Positions 17,365-25,241 of a stretch of DNA of 56,835 nucleotides are shown piece after piece. The stretch's first letter is position 1, and the number at the start of each line of letters is the position of its first letter. The stretch spans positions 1-56,835 of the forward strand of contig JAKVCA010000015.1 of the NCBI GenBank assembly GCA_022448315.1. Direction: 5' to 3'. A program made the translations under genes and the position numbers. This DNA comes from Pirellulaceae bacterium. Lineage in GTDB: Bacteria; Planctomycetota; Planctomycetia; Pirellulales; Pirellulaceae. The notes beneath the pieces were generated by a model. It was not told where the DNA came from. It did not search any database and was given only the letters and a program-made list of their open reading frames with translations.

Positions 17365-18210
17365 TCAGTCCCGGGGCCGGCGAGCAAAGAGATTGAGCTG
17401 GAGGTCCATTTCCAGGTAAGTTTCTGGATTCACCAGTGGTTGAGGACTGCAAAATTGCGTTTGTATGTAGTAGCGGAAACCACTTTCTTTGAGCTTTCGA
17501 AGAACCTCGTCAAGGAGTTGAGGTTCTCCTTCGAAGGAATGGTACTCGACAAACATCTGCTCAACGTTTTCCAAAGTCCGCGTCTGGCAAAGGCATTCCG
17601 CCTCGGCGCCTTCGATATCCATTTTTAAAAAATGGACAGGCTGGTCGAGAAGAGCTTCCAGCTTGATTCCATCGACTTGGGTTGAACGACTGGATTGGGC
17701 AAGGGGGTAAATGCGACCACTGTCGGCCCCTTCGCAATGGAATTCAACGCGCTCTCCGGTGGTGTTGATCGCAGCATGGATCAATTCCAGGTCAGAAAAG
17801 TGGCGTTGCGCGAGATTGGTTGACAACAGGTAAAAAATTTCGGGGTCCGCTTCAACCGCCCGAACATGTGCGTTGGGGAATTTCGATTTGAAGTAGAGCG
17901 CGGCCAAACCATAATTCGCCCCGCAGTCAACAATACGAGGCGCGTCGGACCGGCAATCAAACCGATAGATCTCTTTTTCAAAAATCTCCTGATAGCTCCA
18001 ATAGAATGAGAGCGAGTCCGCAATGCCGAAAGGTTGCCCTTGCACTTCCACGGTCATTGGCTGGTAACGAGGTGCGGTCAATAGCTCTTGAAAAGGAGTC
18101 GACGGGTCGACTCGCTTCCAACGTTTTCGCGTCCTCGAAAGCTCTTTTCTAATTGATTTGATAACCACCGCTGGCCTTTGCGTCGCTTGATAAACGCGTC
18201 TGTTGTTCAT
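17365..18210 (-). CDS. FkbM-family SAM-dependent methyltransferase
   Basis: The 281-residue protein has the SAM-binding motif RIVDCGANYGLAALYFKSKF in its middle, an acidic VEADPEIFYLL strand that would bind the ribose, and the FkbM signature FLKMDIEGAEAECL. FkbM enzymes O-methylate sugars, polyketides or other hydroxyl groups. About 90 residues precede the Rossmann core, rich in Arg/Lys (SIRKELSRTRKRWKRV). No export signal is seen. The upstream gene is divergent, with a 234-bp shared promoter region, and the downstream same-strand neighbour is the small frame before DUF1501. Given the sulfotransferase and glycosyltransferase nearby, a sugar-methylating role is plausible. Confidence 0.88.
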   Translation of the reverse strand: MNNRRVYQATQRPAVVIKSIRKELSRTRKRWKRVDPSTPFQELLTAPRYQPMTVEVQGQPFGIADSLSFYWSYQEIFEKEIYRFDCRSDAPRIVDCGANYGLAALYFKSKFPNAHVRAVEADPEIFYLLSTNLAQRHFSDLELIHAAINTTGERVEFHCEGADSGRIYPLAQSSRSTQVDGIKLEALLDQPVHFLKMDIEGAEAECLCQTRTLENVEQMFVEYHSFEGEPQLLDEVLRKLKESGFRYYIQTQFCSPQPLVNPETYLEMDLQLNLFARRPRD

Positions 18211-18444
18211 GCACGATACTCCGAAGGCAGAAGGGCCCTCTTCACCGTGTCAATGTCCGCGAGCCCATCGTACCGCCCCGCTGAATGTTGAGCAAAGGGA
18301 TTGCTCCATGCCGGACTTCTTTACGAAATACAAATAAAAAACTCACGGGGACTGAATGACGGGGATTTAGAAAGCTAGCAATGTCAGGGTCAAAGAAGGT
18401 CTGCTGAAACATGTCTCTATACGCGAATTTGTGAGGAACTTGCC

Positions 18445-18999
18445 GTGGTGACTGACAAAACTTTGTTGTCGGATGTCTTGACCAAGGATCGACTTCACGA
18501 GCATCTGACAGAAATGACATTGATTGCCGACCGATTGCTCCGAGAGGAGTTTCGCGGCTCGAGGCAGGAAAGGGAGGTCTCGGGACCCTCAATCCAAAAT
18601 AGGTCTGGAGTGCCGCCGCATCTTGCGGCAGCCAAAACGACCACGCGGTCGGAGGAGTATCTCCTGTGGCTCGCCTGCTGCGGCGGACCTTTTATCCATG
18701 GCGAAGCGGTGGGCTCGTTTGAGTTTCTGGTTTACCTCGAGCTTATTCCGGCTGAAGAGCTTTGTCGTATTCGAGGGGAAGAGGAGCTCAGCAGTTGGTT
18801 AGATCGAGTCCGCACTCTGATGAAATGCGGCTTCTTTGACAATTCCACGTTGGAAGTTGCTCGAACCAAAGTTCAACAAGTTCTTCGGCAGAGAATGCTC
18901 TCGAGCGATCCTCGTTCTGCCGATTGGCTTGATTCGCTCGCATATTTTTCAGGTCAAGCCTCCGAGTCTTCGGACTGGATATTCGCCTTGCAGCCGTAG
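18445..18999 (+). CDS. hypothetical protein
   Basis: A 184-residue frame begins at GTG 18445 with GAGGA about 7 nt upstream, which supports this start. I do not recognise it. It looks cytoplasmic and mostly helical, with a leading segment LTKDRLHEHLTEMTLIADRL, an aromatic/Cys-containing block EEYLLWLACCGGPFIHGEAV, and a C-terminal amphipathic part. Acidic and basic residues are evenly spread, as in a real globular protein. It is transcribed away from the FkbM gene and is followed after 220 bp by the condensation-like acyltransferase. Confidence 0.7.
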   Translation: MVTDKTLLSDVLTKDRLHEHLTEMTLIADRLLREEFRGSRQEREVSGPSIQNRSGVPPHLAAAKTTTRSEEYLLWLACCGGPFIHGEAVGSFEFLVYLELIPAEELCRIRGEEELSSWLDRVRTLMKCGFFDNSTLEVARTKVQQVLRQRMLSSDPRSADWLDSLAYFSGQASESSDWIFALQP

Positions 19000-19219
19000 T
19001 GCGATTTACTTAGCGCCGGTTGGCACAGACTAGATTGCGTGAATGTGTCGGTACCGATTGGGCTTGTGAGTAGAAAGTGACGGGGATTCTCGGTAACATG
19101 CGTGAGCCGTGAAATTGGCATGGGGGCCGTACCATTCCGAGGTCAAAGACCTTCTCCATTGCCGAAGGAACTTCTACGTGGTGTGAACTGACCTCTCTTC
19201 ATGCGGCAAGCTAACCCGA

Positions 19220-20554
19220 ATGACGCTGCTCGCGCTTCCGTTGACGAATTTCGAAGAGTATATGTTGGCCGATGATTATCCCGGCCATCCGCTAACAATC
19301 GCTGCGCGTCTTCGTTTTTCGGGTCAGGTCTCACAGCAGGCGGCGACTGCTGCCTGCCAGCGTGTTTTCGAACGGCATCCTCTCGTCCACAGTCGGGTTA
19401 GCTCAAAGGGGCGGAAAAAAGTTTGGTCCGGCGCACTCAATGCGGTCGAGCCCCCTCTCTTTGTTGCTGGGGAACCGACACGGGAGCTTCCCGATCTGGA
19501 GAGGTTTGATCTGTTTGAGGAAAATGGCGGAAAATTCACCTTCGTTCAGGGTGAGCAACTCTGTGAGATGTTTGTTCGCGGGCATCACGCCTGTCTTGAT
19601 GGGATCGGCGCCCTTCAGTTGATCCAGGATTGGATGCAGTGTTATCACGAAGAAGAAGGCTCATCATCTCATACCGTCAAACTGCGACGGCTTGACCCCG
19701 AGCTTCTCCATCAGCGTGGAGACTTTGGGTTTCGAACGTGGCAGTATGTCAAGCAACTCCCTCGGCAAGCCCTTGGCCTGTATGGAATTCACGAGTTCCT
19801 TAACCATAGGGCCGTTCCCCTCGTTCCCTCGAGACCTGCCCGCGCAGAATTCCCGGCGAAAGGGATCCACGCAGTGGAGTCCATCGACTGGACTCCCACG
19901 CAGTTTGAACGCCACCTTCGATACGCAAACCAGCTTGGCATCCAGACAAACGAGTTGCTCGTTGCGGCTCTCTTCAAATCGATGAGTCATTGGAGGCGGG
20001 CTCGATCGCTGGGGTCGGAGGAAGACTGGCTGCGGATCATGGTTCCATTCAACATGCGGGAGTTCAAGCATCGAAAGATGCCGGCGGCCAACCGTGTTAG
20101 TTTCGTCAGTGTGGATCGGCGAGCGCGTCCGTTTCACCAATTCGATAAGTTGGCCAAAGGGATCCACGGACAAATGGAAGTGATTCACTCCCATAATCTT
20201 GGGTTGACCTTTCAGGCATTCCTGAATCTTCGAGCGAAAATGCCAGGTGGGGTCGCCCGTCTGGCACGGCCAGATTTGTGCGGCGCGACGGCCATTCTTA
20301 CCAACCTCGGTCGACCCTTTCGCCGATCTCGACTTCCTGAAAAGGAAGGTAAGATCTGTCCTGGAAACCTTGTCCTGCAAGATTATGAACTCATGCCTCC
20401 GCTGCGACCAAACACACACTTGTCGTTTGCGGCGTTTCGATACGCTGGGAAACAGAGGTTGACCGCCTGTTATGACCAGCGCGAGCTGACGCGCGAAGAT
20501 GTTCGGGAACTGCTTGATGAATTGGCTCGTGAAGCCATTCCAGTTCCGGATTGA
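19220..20554 (+). CDS. stand-alone condensation-type acyltransferase
   Basis: The 444-residue protein has the His motif HHxxxDG (HHACLDG, residues 122-128; His123 would be the catalytic base) of the chloramphenicol-acetyltransferase-like superfamily that includes peptide-synthetase condensation domains, wax-ester synthases and PapA acyltransferases. Other matches are the opening LPLTNFEEYMLADD, the mid-protein QTNELLVAALFKSM, and ATAILTNLGRPF, the region corresponding to the DFGWG-like structural motif. There are no adenylation or carrier domains nearby, so it should join an acyl-thioester to an alcohol or amine as a free-standing enzyme. No membrane segment is evident. Product unknown; a lipid ester or acylated glycan are possibilities. 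Confidence 0.85.
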   Translation: MTLLALPLTNFEEYMLADDYPGHPLTIAARLRFSGQVSQQAATAACQRVFERHPLVHSRVSSKGRKKVWSGALNAVEPPLFVAGEPTRELPDLERFDLFEENGGKFTFVQGEQLCEMFVRGHHACLDGIGALQLIQDWMQCYHEEEGSSSHTVKLRRLDPELLHQRGDFGFRTWQYVKQLPRQALGLYGIHEFLNHRAVPLVPSRPARAEFPAKGIHAVESIDWTPTQFERHLRYANQLGIQTNELLVAALFKSMSHWRRARSLGSEEDWLRIMVPFNMREFKHRKMPAANRVSFVSVDRRARPFHQFDKLAKGIHGQMEVIHSHNLGLTFQAFLNLRAKMPGGVARLARPDLCGATAILTNLGRPFRRSRLPEKEGKICPGNLVLQDYELMPPLRPNTHLSFAAFRYAGKQRLTACYDQRELTREDVRELLDELAREAIPVPD

Positions 20555-20601
20555 GCCTCCAGCTGTTTGAAGTTCAATCCGGAGTCATCGCAAGTTTTCG
20601 G

Positions 20602-21019
20602 TCAGTCCATGGTTTTCTGCTTAAGTGCCGATATGGCTCTTTCCAAGACTTCGCAGAGCTGGTCCGGGTCGTTGGTTCCCACTCGGAAATGTCTTGTACC
20701 CAGATTGATTGCAAGGCAGTCGAAACCCCACATGTTGTAAATCCAACCTTTGCCAGGGGTCCAATGCACTCCCCAGCCATCGAGCAAGCTGTTTTTTCTG
20801 GGCGAACGGAAACAATCTCTTCCAGCAAAACCTTTTTTCCAGCAGAGGAATCGGCCCAAAATGAACCCTTAGTGATGTTTCAGACACGGTGGTGGTGAGT
20901 GACTGGAAACACAAAGTCATGAATGTCATCAGCAACGCCACGCTCAAAAAGAGCCAAGATGCCCATGCAGGTTCATTCCCCCAAAGACGAACGGCGAGGG
21001 TCAAGTTGCTCGCGACCAC
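20602..21019 (-). pseudogene. two-TM protein with bacterial PH-like domain, broken by two frameshifts
   Basis: Three minus-strand frames join into one protein. Frame one (from GTG 21019, or an unknown start nearer 21085) gives two membrane helices and then TTTVSETSLRVHFGPIPLLEK. The next gives LLEEIVSVRPEK. The last gives LLDGWGVHWTPGKGWIYN and FRVGTNDPDQLCEVLERAI, ending at TGA 20604-20602. Adding one A to the six-A run at 20838-20833 and one to the six-A run at 20797-20792 makes a continuous 139-residue product. The pieces resemble the small bacterial PH-like family with YGWGIRWTP and FRIGTD motifs. It is either a recent pseudogene, an assembly error at homopolymers, or expressed by slippage. 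The next gene beyond its 3' end points toward it. Confidence 0.7.
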
Positions 21020-21124
21020 AGCCAGAAGAACAAATGACCATGGTCCCCTTTGAGTGTGTTGATAGGTTGGGAGAGCGTCTAAGGTTGGTTTATTGATCTA
21101 GATTCATCCTCCCTGCATTCAAGG

Positions 21125-22519
21125 TTATGGTTTGCTCAGTAAAAACTTCATTGCTCGGCGCAGTTCGCGGTCGATCGAGGGTTCGCAGAAAGCGACACTC
21201 ACCTCATAACCCCCACATTCATACTCTTCAGCCGTCGGGATATACCATGGCCCACCGTCTCCGTAAGCAGCTGTAGCCACAGTGAGTTCGGATGCGATCT
21301 GCTGTGCTGCGAGTTGATACTCGATAAAACATTCGGCGGGTAGATGCAGGAGGGCAAGGTCGTTGATGCAAAGGCTGCTCAGGATGATCGGTGTCCGCTG
21401 GCGAACACGATTGAGCCATGCGACAGTGTAAGCAGGGCGATTCCGATTGACCGTGGTCTGCTTCGGGTCGGCAATCTGCAATTCGAGTGCTTCAGCATCG
21501 AAGAGCCCTCGAGGTTCCGGGATCATCTCCTGAGTCCGCCAATGAAGGTTGCGGATGGGGGTCTTTGATAATTGCTCATCACTGGATTGCATGGCACGGA
21601 AGAGCCGATCGGTAAGCTGTTTTCGTGATTCGGGTGTCCCATCGTTGTATTTGCCCGCCGCGACGTTTCCCGCGCAGCCGGTGAAGTAGAGATGGCAGCA
21701 CCCAGGTTGCTCGGCTTGCAATCTCTTTCGGGCTAGACCCACGAAGTCACTGGTCACGCGACCGTCCGCGTAGTAGCTCATGGGGTGAGTGGCATAATAA
21801 TGGCTGCAGGCAACCTTGCGATCGCCCGAATAGAAGGCCACCGTTTTCAGCCAGGGGTCAATGGTCCCTTCGGGTAACGCACGTAGCGTCGCGTCACGGC
21901 AGCTGCTTCCACGCATGCTTGTGATGCGACCCTCTTCGTTTCGAGCCACACGCCGATTCGCGCCGACTTTATCCACTTCGGCCTGCCCCCAACCCACATG
22001 GGTTAATGGGACGGCTTGGTTCAACGACTCACGAGCTGCGGTCTCCGCACGCTTGAGGCACTGTTGAAAAAAATCCGTATCGACGATCGCTGGCAGGTCG
22101 GGGTGTTTGGAAACAATCTTTTGTGCATCGAGGCAGGCAAATGGGGCATTGTGTTGGTGAACACATTGGACTGCCACCTGGTCTGCTGAAGTGCCGACCG
22201 CGTTGGCCAAGGTTTCTCGCCACTGAATATGCGCCGTGTTCAATAGCCCGGTCCAGTCAACGCTGCAAACCACAACCGGTTTTTCAAGCCCCAGAATGAC
22301 GAAGCCAAGGGCTTCCAAAGTGTCGTCGACCACTTCCACGGGTTTGATCCAGCCACCGCAGCAGGAATGACCAATCGGAGGCGTGACATCGAATCGGAAT
22401 GTCGCGATTCTTAGACCCGCCGCAAATTCGCTACCCTGAAGTCCGGATTCACCGAGTTGCCAGGCCCAAGGGGTTAATGCAGCGGCTTGAATCAGTTGTC
22501 GACGGTTCAACTTCGACAT
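21125..22519 (-). CDS. neutral/alkaline ceramidase-like protein, Tat-type signal
   Basis: From the ATG at 22519 the product is 464 residues, beginning with MSKLNRRQLIQAAALTPWAW, a twin-arginine-like signal. The body matches the neutral ceramidase N-terminal-domain family found in planctomycetes: FDVTPPIGH at the start of the domain, VQCVHQHNAPF as the metal-binding His pair, YATHPMSYY and SDFVGLARKRL mid-protein, and GPWYIPTAEEYECGGYE near the end. True neutral ceramidases are 650 residues or more with an extra C-terminal domain, so this short form may hydrolyse another N-acyl amide. It is the third same-strand gene after the inositol oxygenase and the TIM-barrel protein (57-bp gap), suggesting one transcript. 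A paralogue is at 51249-52646. Confidence 0.85.
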   Translation of the reverse strand: MSKLNRRQLIQAAALTPWAWQLGESGLQGSEFAAGLRIATFRFDVTPPIGHSCCGGWIKPVEVVDDTLEALGFVILGLEKPVVVCSVDWTGLLNTAHIQWRETLANAVGTSADQVAVQCVHQHNAPFACLDAQKIVSKHPDLPAIVDTDFFQQCLKRAETAARESLNQAVPLTHVGWGQAEVDKVGANRRVARNEEGRITSMRGSSCRDATLRALPEGTIDPWLKTVAFYSGDRKVACSHYYATHPMSYYADGRVTSDFVGLARKRLQAEQPGCCHLYFTGCAGNVAAGKYNDGTPESRKQLTDRLFRAMQSSDEQLSKTPIRNLHWRTQEMIPEPRGLFDAEALELQIADPKQTTVNRNRPAYTVAWLNRVRQRTPIILSSLCINDLALLHLPAECFIEYQLAAQQIASELTVATAAYGDGGPWYIPTAEEYECGGYEVSVAFCEPSIDRELRRAMKFLLSKP

Positions 22520-22576
22520 GTCACACTCCCTTCGTCGTGAGGTCCATGTGCCGAGATTCGATGAAATCAATTCGGC

Positions 22577-23458
22577 TTATTGCGACGTCATTTTTTCAAA
22601 GAGTTGCCGCTGCTCGATCAGTGCTGCGACTTTGTCCTTGGGGTTGGTTCGCGCTTCCAGCAGGATCCATCCTTCGTAGTCCATGTCCATAAAACGCTTC
22701 ATCAGATCCGCGTAGGGGTAGTTGCCGACGTTGAGTTCACGGATGTGGACGGTTTGTCCAAAGCGATCTTTGACCATGTCAAAGTTGGCCGCGAGACCTG
22801 CGCCTTTCAGATCCACGTCATTGGAGTTCCAGCAGACGCCGACATTCGGATGATCCGCCACCTCAAAGATGGCCTTCATGACAGGCAGTTCGCTCGTTCC
22901 TGATCCATGGACTTCGACGCGGATTTCCTGACCGAATCCAGCTCCATATTCTGCGACTTCATTTAGCGCTTTCCCGATCTGTTCGATGGTTTGGTCTCGT
23001 GGCACATCCTTGACGAAGCCGTTGGGTTTGACCTTCACCCCGGAGCCGCCGCAATCATGCATCAACTCGATGTACCTTTTGGTCAAGTCAATGTTTGCCT
23101 TCAAGCGATCAGGATCATTCTCGTGGTACTGCGCATTGGAACCGTAGCCAACAAGTTCCACGGAACTGTCTGCGAAACGCGCGGCAACCTCTTTGCGTTG
23201 TGCGGCCGTCAGTTCGGGCTCAACACCATGTTTGTGTTGCGTTCGAACTTCGACTCCCTGGAGACCAGATTTCTCGCAGGTATCGATCAACTCGGGGAGT
23301 GAAAAATCTTTGCCCCACAAATAGGTCACCAGGCCAAACTGCATGTGGTGTTCAGCCATCGGTTCAGAACTGGCGGCACTGAGAGTTGGATTGAGCCCTA
23401 GCCCAACGGCCGTCGCGGTAGAAGCCTGACAGAAAACTCTTCGGTTTGGATGGTTCAT
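22577..23458 (-). CDS. TIM-barrel sugar isomerase/epimerase family protein, exported
   Basis: The 293-residue protein belongs to the xylose isomerase-like/AP-endonuclease-2 TIM-barrel family: GLVTYLWGKDFSLPELID, GLQGVEVRTQHKHGVEPELT, GVKVKPNGFVKD, VRVEVHGSGTSELPVM (metal-binding Glu and His), VGVCWNSNDVD, and EGWILLEARTNPKD near the end. The first 30 residues (NRRVFCQASTATAVGLGLNP) form a twin-arginine-like export signal, common in planctomycete members. Characterised relatives isomerise or epimerise sugars or inositol derivatives. It lies between the inositol oxygenase gene (150 bp upstream) and the ceramidase-like gene, so it may act on glucuronate or an inosose; that is inference. Confidence 0.88.
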   Translation of the reverse strand: MNHPNRRVFCQASTATAVGLGLNPTLSAASSEPMAEHHMQFGLVTYLWGKDFSLPELIDTCEKSGLQGVEVRTQHKHGVEPELTAAQRKEVAARFADSSVELVGYGSNAQYHENDPDRLKANIDLTKRYIELMHDCGGSGVKVKPNGFVKDVPRDQTIEQIGKALNEVAEYGAGFGQEIRVEVHGSGTSELPVMKAIFEVADHPNVGVCWNSNDVDLKGAGLAANFDMVKDRFGQTVHIRELNVGNYPYADLMKRFMDMDYEGWILLEARTNPKDKVAALIEQRQLFEKMTSQ

Positions 23459-23609
23459 GATGTCCTCTTTTGCGGGCCGTCGCGAAAGCTCAGGATTAGG
23501 TGAAGTCTCAACAAGTGATTCAGCTTTAATTTACCATGGCACGAGGGGAACGTCGAAAATGATCCGTCCCTACCCGTCCTAAGATGCGGAAGGCTTTGTC
23601 TTTGAGTCT

Positions 23610-24494
23610 TCAAAAGCTCAATTCGGCAGGAAGATATTTTCGAATCAATTCCATGTAATAAGGCTTGAGTTCGTTCCAGTTGGGTGGCGTTGGGTTTTTG
23701 GAGTACAAGTCGTAAGGATTGAAGGCCTGGACCCACGGCAGCATCTCGCGATCATGATCATCACAAAGGTGATCGTATTGCCCTTCCCGGTGCCAAGCGT
23801 AAAAGGAGTGGTACCGGATCATGTAGAGGGCGGGCTCTGGTAGGTAATCCTTCATGACGTGGAACAGATATTCATCATGACCCCAGGACATCAGGACCTT
23901 GCGTAGCCCGCAGCCGGGTTCGTACATGCCAGACTCGGAGCCGTAGTCAGGAACGGCCCGATCCGGATTTTCATCAAAGAATCCGTGGTAGACGATTCGG
24001 TTGTTGAAGGCACAGCCTACCGGGAATGTATCCCCGACCACGGCCCACTGTGGTTCTCCAAACAGGCAGAGCAGCTTTCCGAGGTCATGCACCAATCCGG
24101 TGAGGACAAACCAGTCTGGGTGACCATCGTGGCGAATACTTTCGGAGGTTTGCAGGAGATGTTGAAGCTGATCGAGTTCGATATCTGGGTCGGAGTCATC
24201 CACCAGTGTGTTCAAGTAATCCAACGCTTCAAGAACCGTCAGGCGACGCGTTTGCAGAGGGAGGTACTTGGCCCGCTGAGCTTCGACAAAGTCGACCGTC
24301 TGATGGCGGTGATTCTTTCGATAAAAATCTCGAACCCCCTCTCGAGCCTGTGCATCATAATTTCGGTAGCTACTTTGGGGCTTATGTGGCTCCGGGTAAA
24401 CATGGTTCGCGACGAATTCTTCCCAGTCATGCATGTCCCGCCGTGCAGTTTCAGGGGGAAGGTCCGAATCTTCGGGGTAGTGTGGAGTCATCAT
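23610..24494 (-). CDS. myo-inositol oxygenase (MIOX family)
   Basis: The product is 294 residues from the ATG at 24494 (another ATG follows at once; AGAGGTGG precedes them). It closely matches the animal and plant MIOX fold along its length: SSYRNYDAQ, HQTVDFVEAQRAKY, TVLEALDYLNTLVDDSDPDI, FGEPQWAVVGDTFPVGC, LMSWGHDEYLF, MIRYHSFYAWH, MLPWVQAFNPYDLYSK. All six di-iron ligands known from the human enzyme are present: His125, His136, Asp137, His206, His229, Asp262. MIOX uses oxygen to cleave myo-inositol to D-glucuronate. No signal peptide, so cytoplasmic. The next genes on the strand are a TIM-barrel isomerase-like and a ceramidase-like protein. Bacterial MIOX is uncommon as far as I know. Confidence 0.93.
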   Translation of the reverse strand: MMTPHYPEDSDLPPETARRDMHDWEEFVANHVYPEPHKPQSSYRNYDAQAREGVRDFYRKNHRHQTVDFVEAQRAKYLPLQTRRLTVLEALDYLNTLVDDSDPDIELDQLQHLLQTSESIRHDGHPDWFVLTGLVHDLGKLLCLFGEPQWAVVGDTFPVGCAFNNRIVYHGFFDENPDRAVPDYGSESGMYEPGCGLRKVLMSWGHDEYLFHVMKDYLPEPALYMIRYHSFYAWHREGQYDHLCDDHDREMLPWVQAFNPYDLYSKNPTPPNWNELKPYYMELIRKYLPAELSF

Positions 24495-24726
24495 TCCACC
24501 TCTTTTCACGGGAGTGTCACGGCACCGTGTTTTAATACCGCGCGGCTGCGTTCTGATTCTACCGAAACGTAGTGAGGGGTGTGGGAAATCCGGCCAGTGT
24601 TCCTTAGCCTGTTACTGATCGGGGAGCGTCTGTTGGGAAGCCCATGGTGGAAGTGGCAAACTCGGGATTCCATCTATCGCTCTCCTTGAGTCAGGCGTTT
24701 TTGTCATGACGTCTCTTTAACGACCC

Positions 24727-25143
24727 ATGCAACTTGAGAATTCCGTGAGCGACTTTCCCTATCATCGGTTTTCCCTGGTCTGGTTACCCAACGCTTTTAA
24801 AATCATGCGTTTTCCAGCCAACGCGGATGTTCCACTGGACCAACTTGGGGGTGCGAACCTGTTCTTGGCGAGGACTTCGGATGAAGTTTCGGTTCTATGT
24901 GAGGCACGGCAAGAACTGATCAGCGATTCGAGTCACGGACCTTTACGTGGCTTTCGGGTTGCAGGCCAGCTTGAATTTGAATTGGTGGGGGTTCTTGCCG
25001 AACTGACCAGGGTCTTGGCGAGGGCAAAAATCAGTGTCGTCACCGAGTCGACATTCAACACGGACTACATTTTTATCGAGGAATCTGCTGTAGAGTCTGC
25101 GATCGCCGCATTGCAGGACGCCGGATTCAAATTTGACACTTGA
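24727..25143 (+). CDS. ACT-domain-containing protein
   Basis: A 138-residue protein from the ATG at 24727. The C-terminal half (FRVAGQLEFELVGVLAELTR, ISVVTESTFNTDYIFIEES, VESAIAALQDAGFKF) is a typical ACT-type beta-alpha-beta fold, and the N-terminal half looks like the leading subdomain of small tandem-ACT proteins of the CASTOR/DUF-type. Such proteins bind amino acids and act as sensors. It is cytoplasmic, divergent from the inositol oxygenase gene (shared 230-bp region), and precedes the 2-hydroxyacid dehydrogenase by 98 bp on the same strand. A regulatory or chaperone link to that dehydrogenase is possible but not shown. Confidence 0.8.
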   Translation: MQLENSVSDFPYHRFSLVWLPNAFKIMRFPANADVPLDQLGGANLFLARTSDEVSVLCEARQELISDSSHGPLRGFRVAGQLEFELVGVLAELTRVLARAKISVVTESTFNTDYIFIEESAVESAIAALQDAGFKFDT

Positions 25144-25241
25144 ACGGCTTTGCTGAGGGCGCGTCGACTTTCAGAGGCGCGAGGGATAAGACGAAACTTG
25201 GCTCGTCGGCAGGCTGATGTTTTTCATGAAAGGACGAGGGA

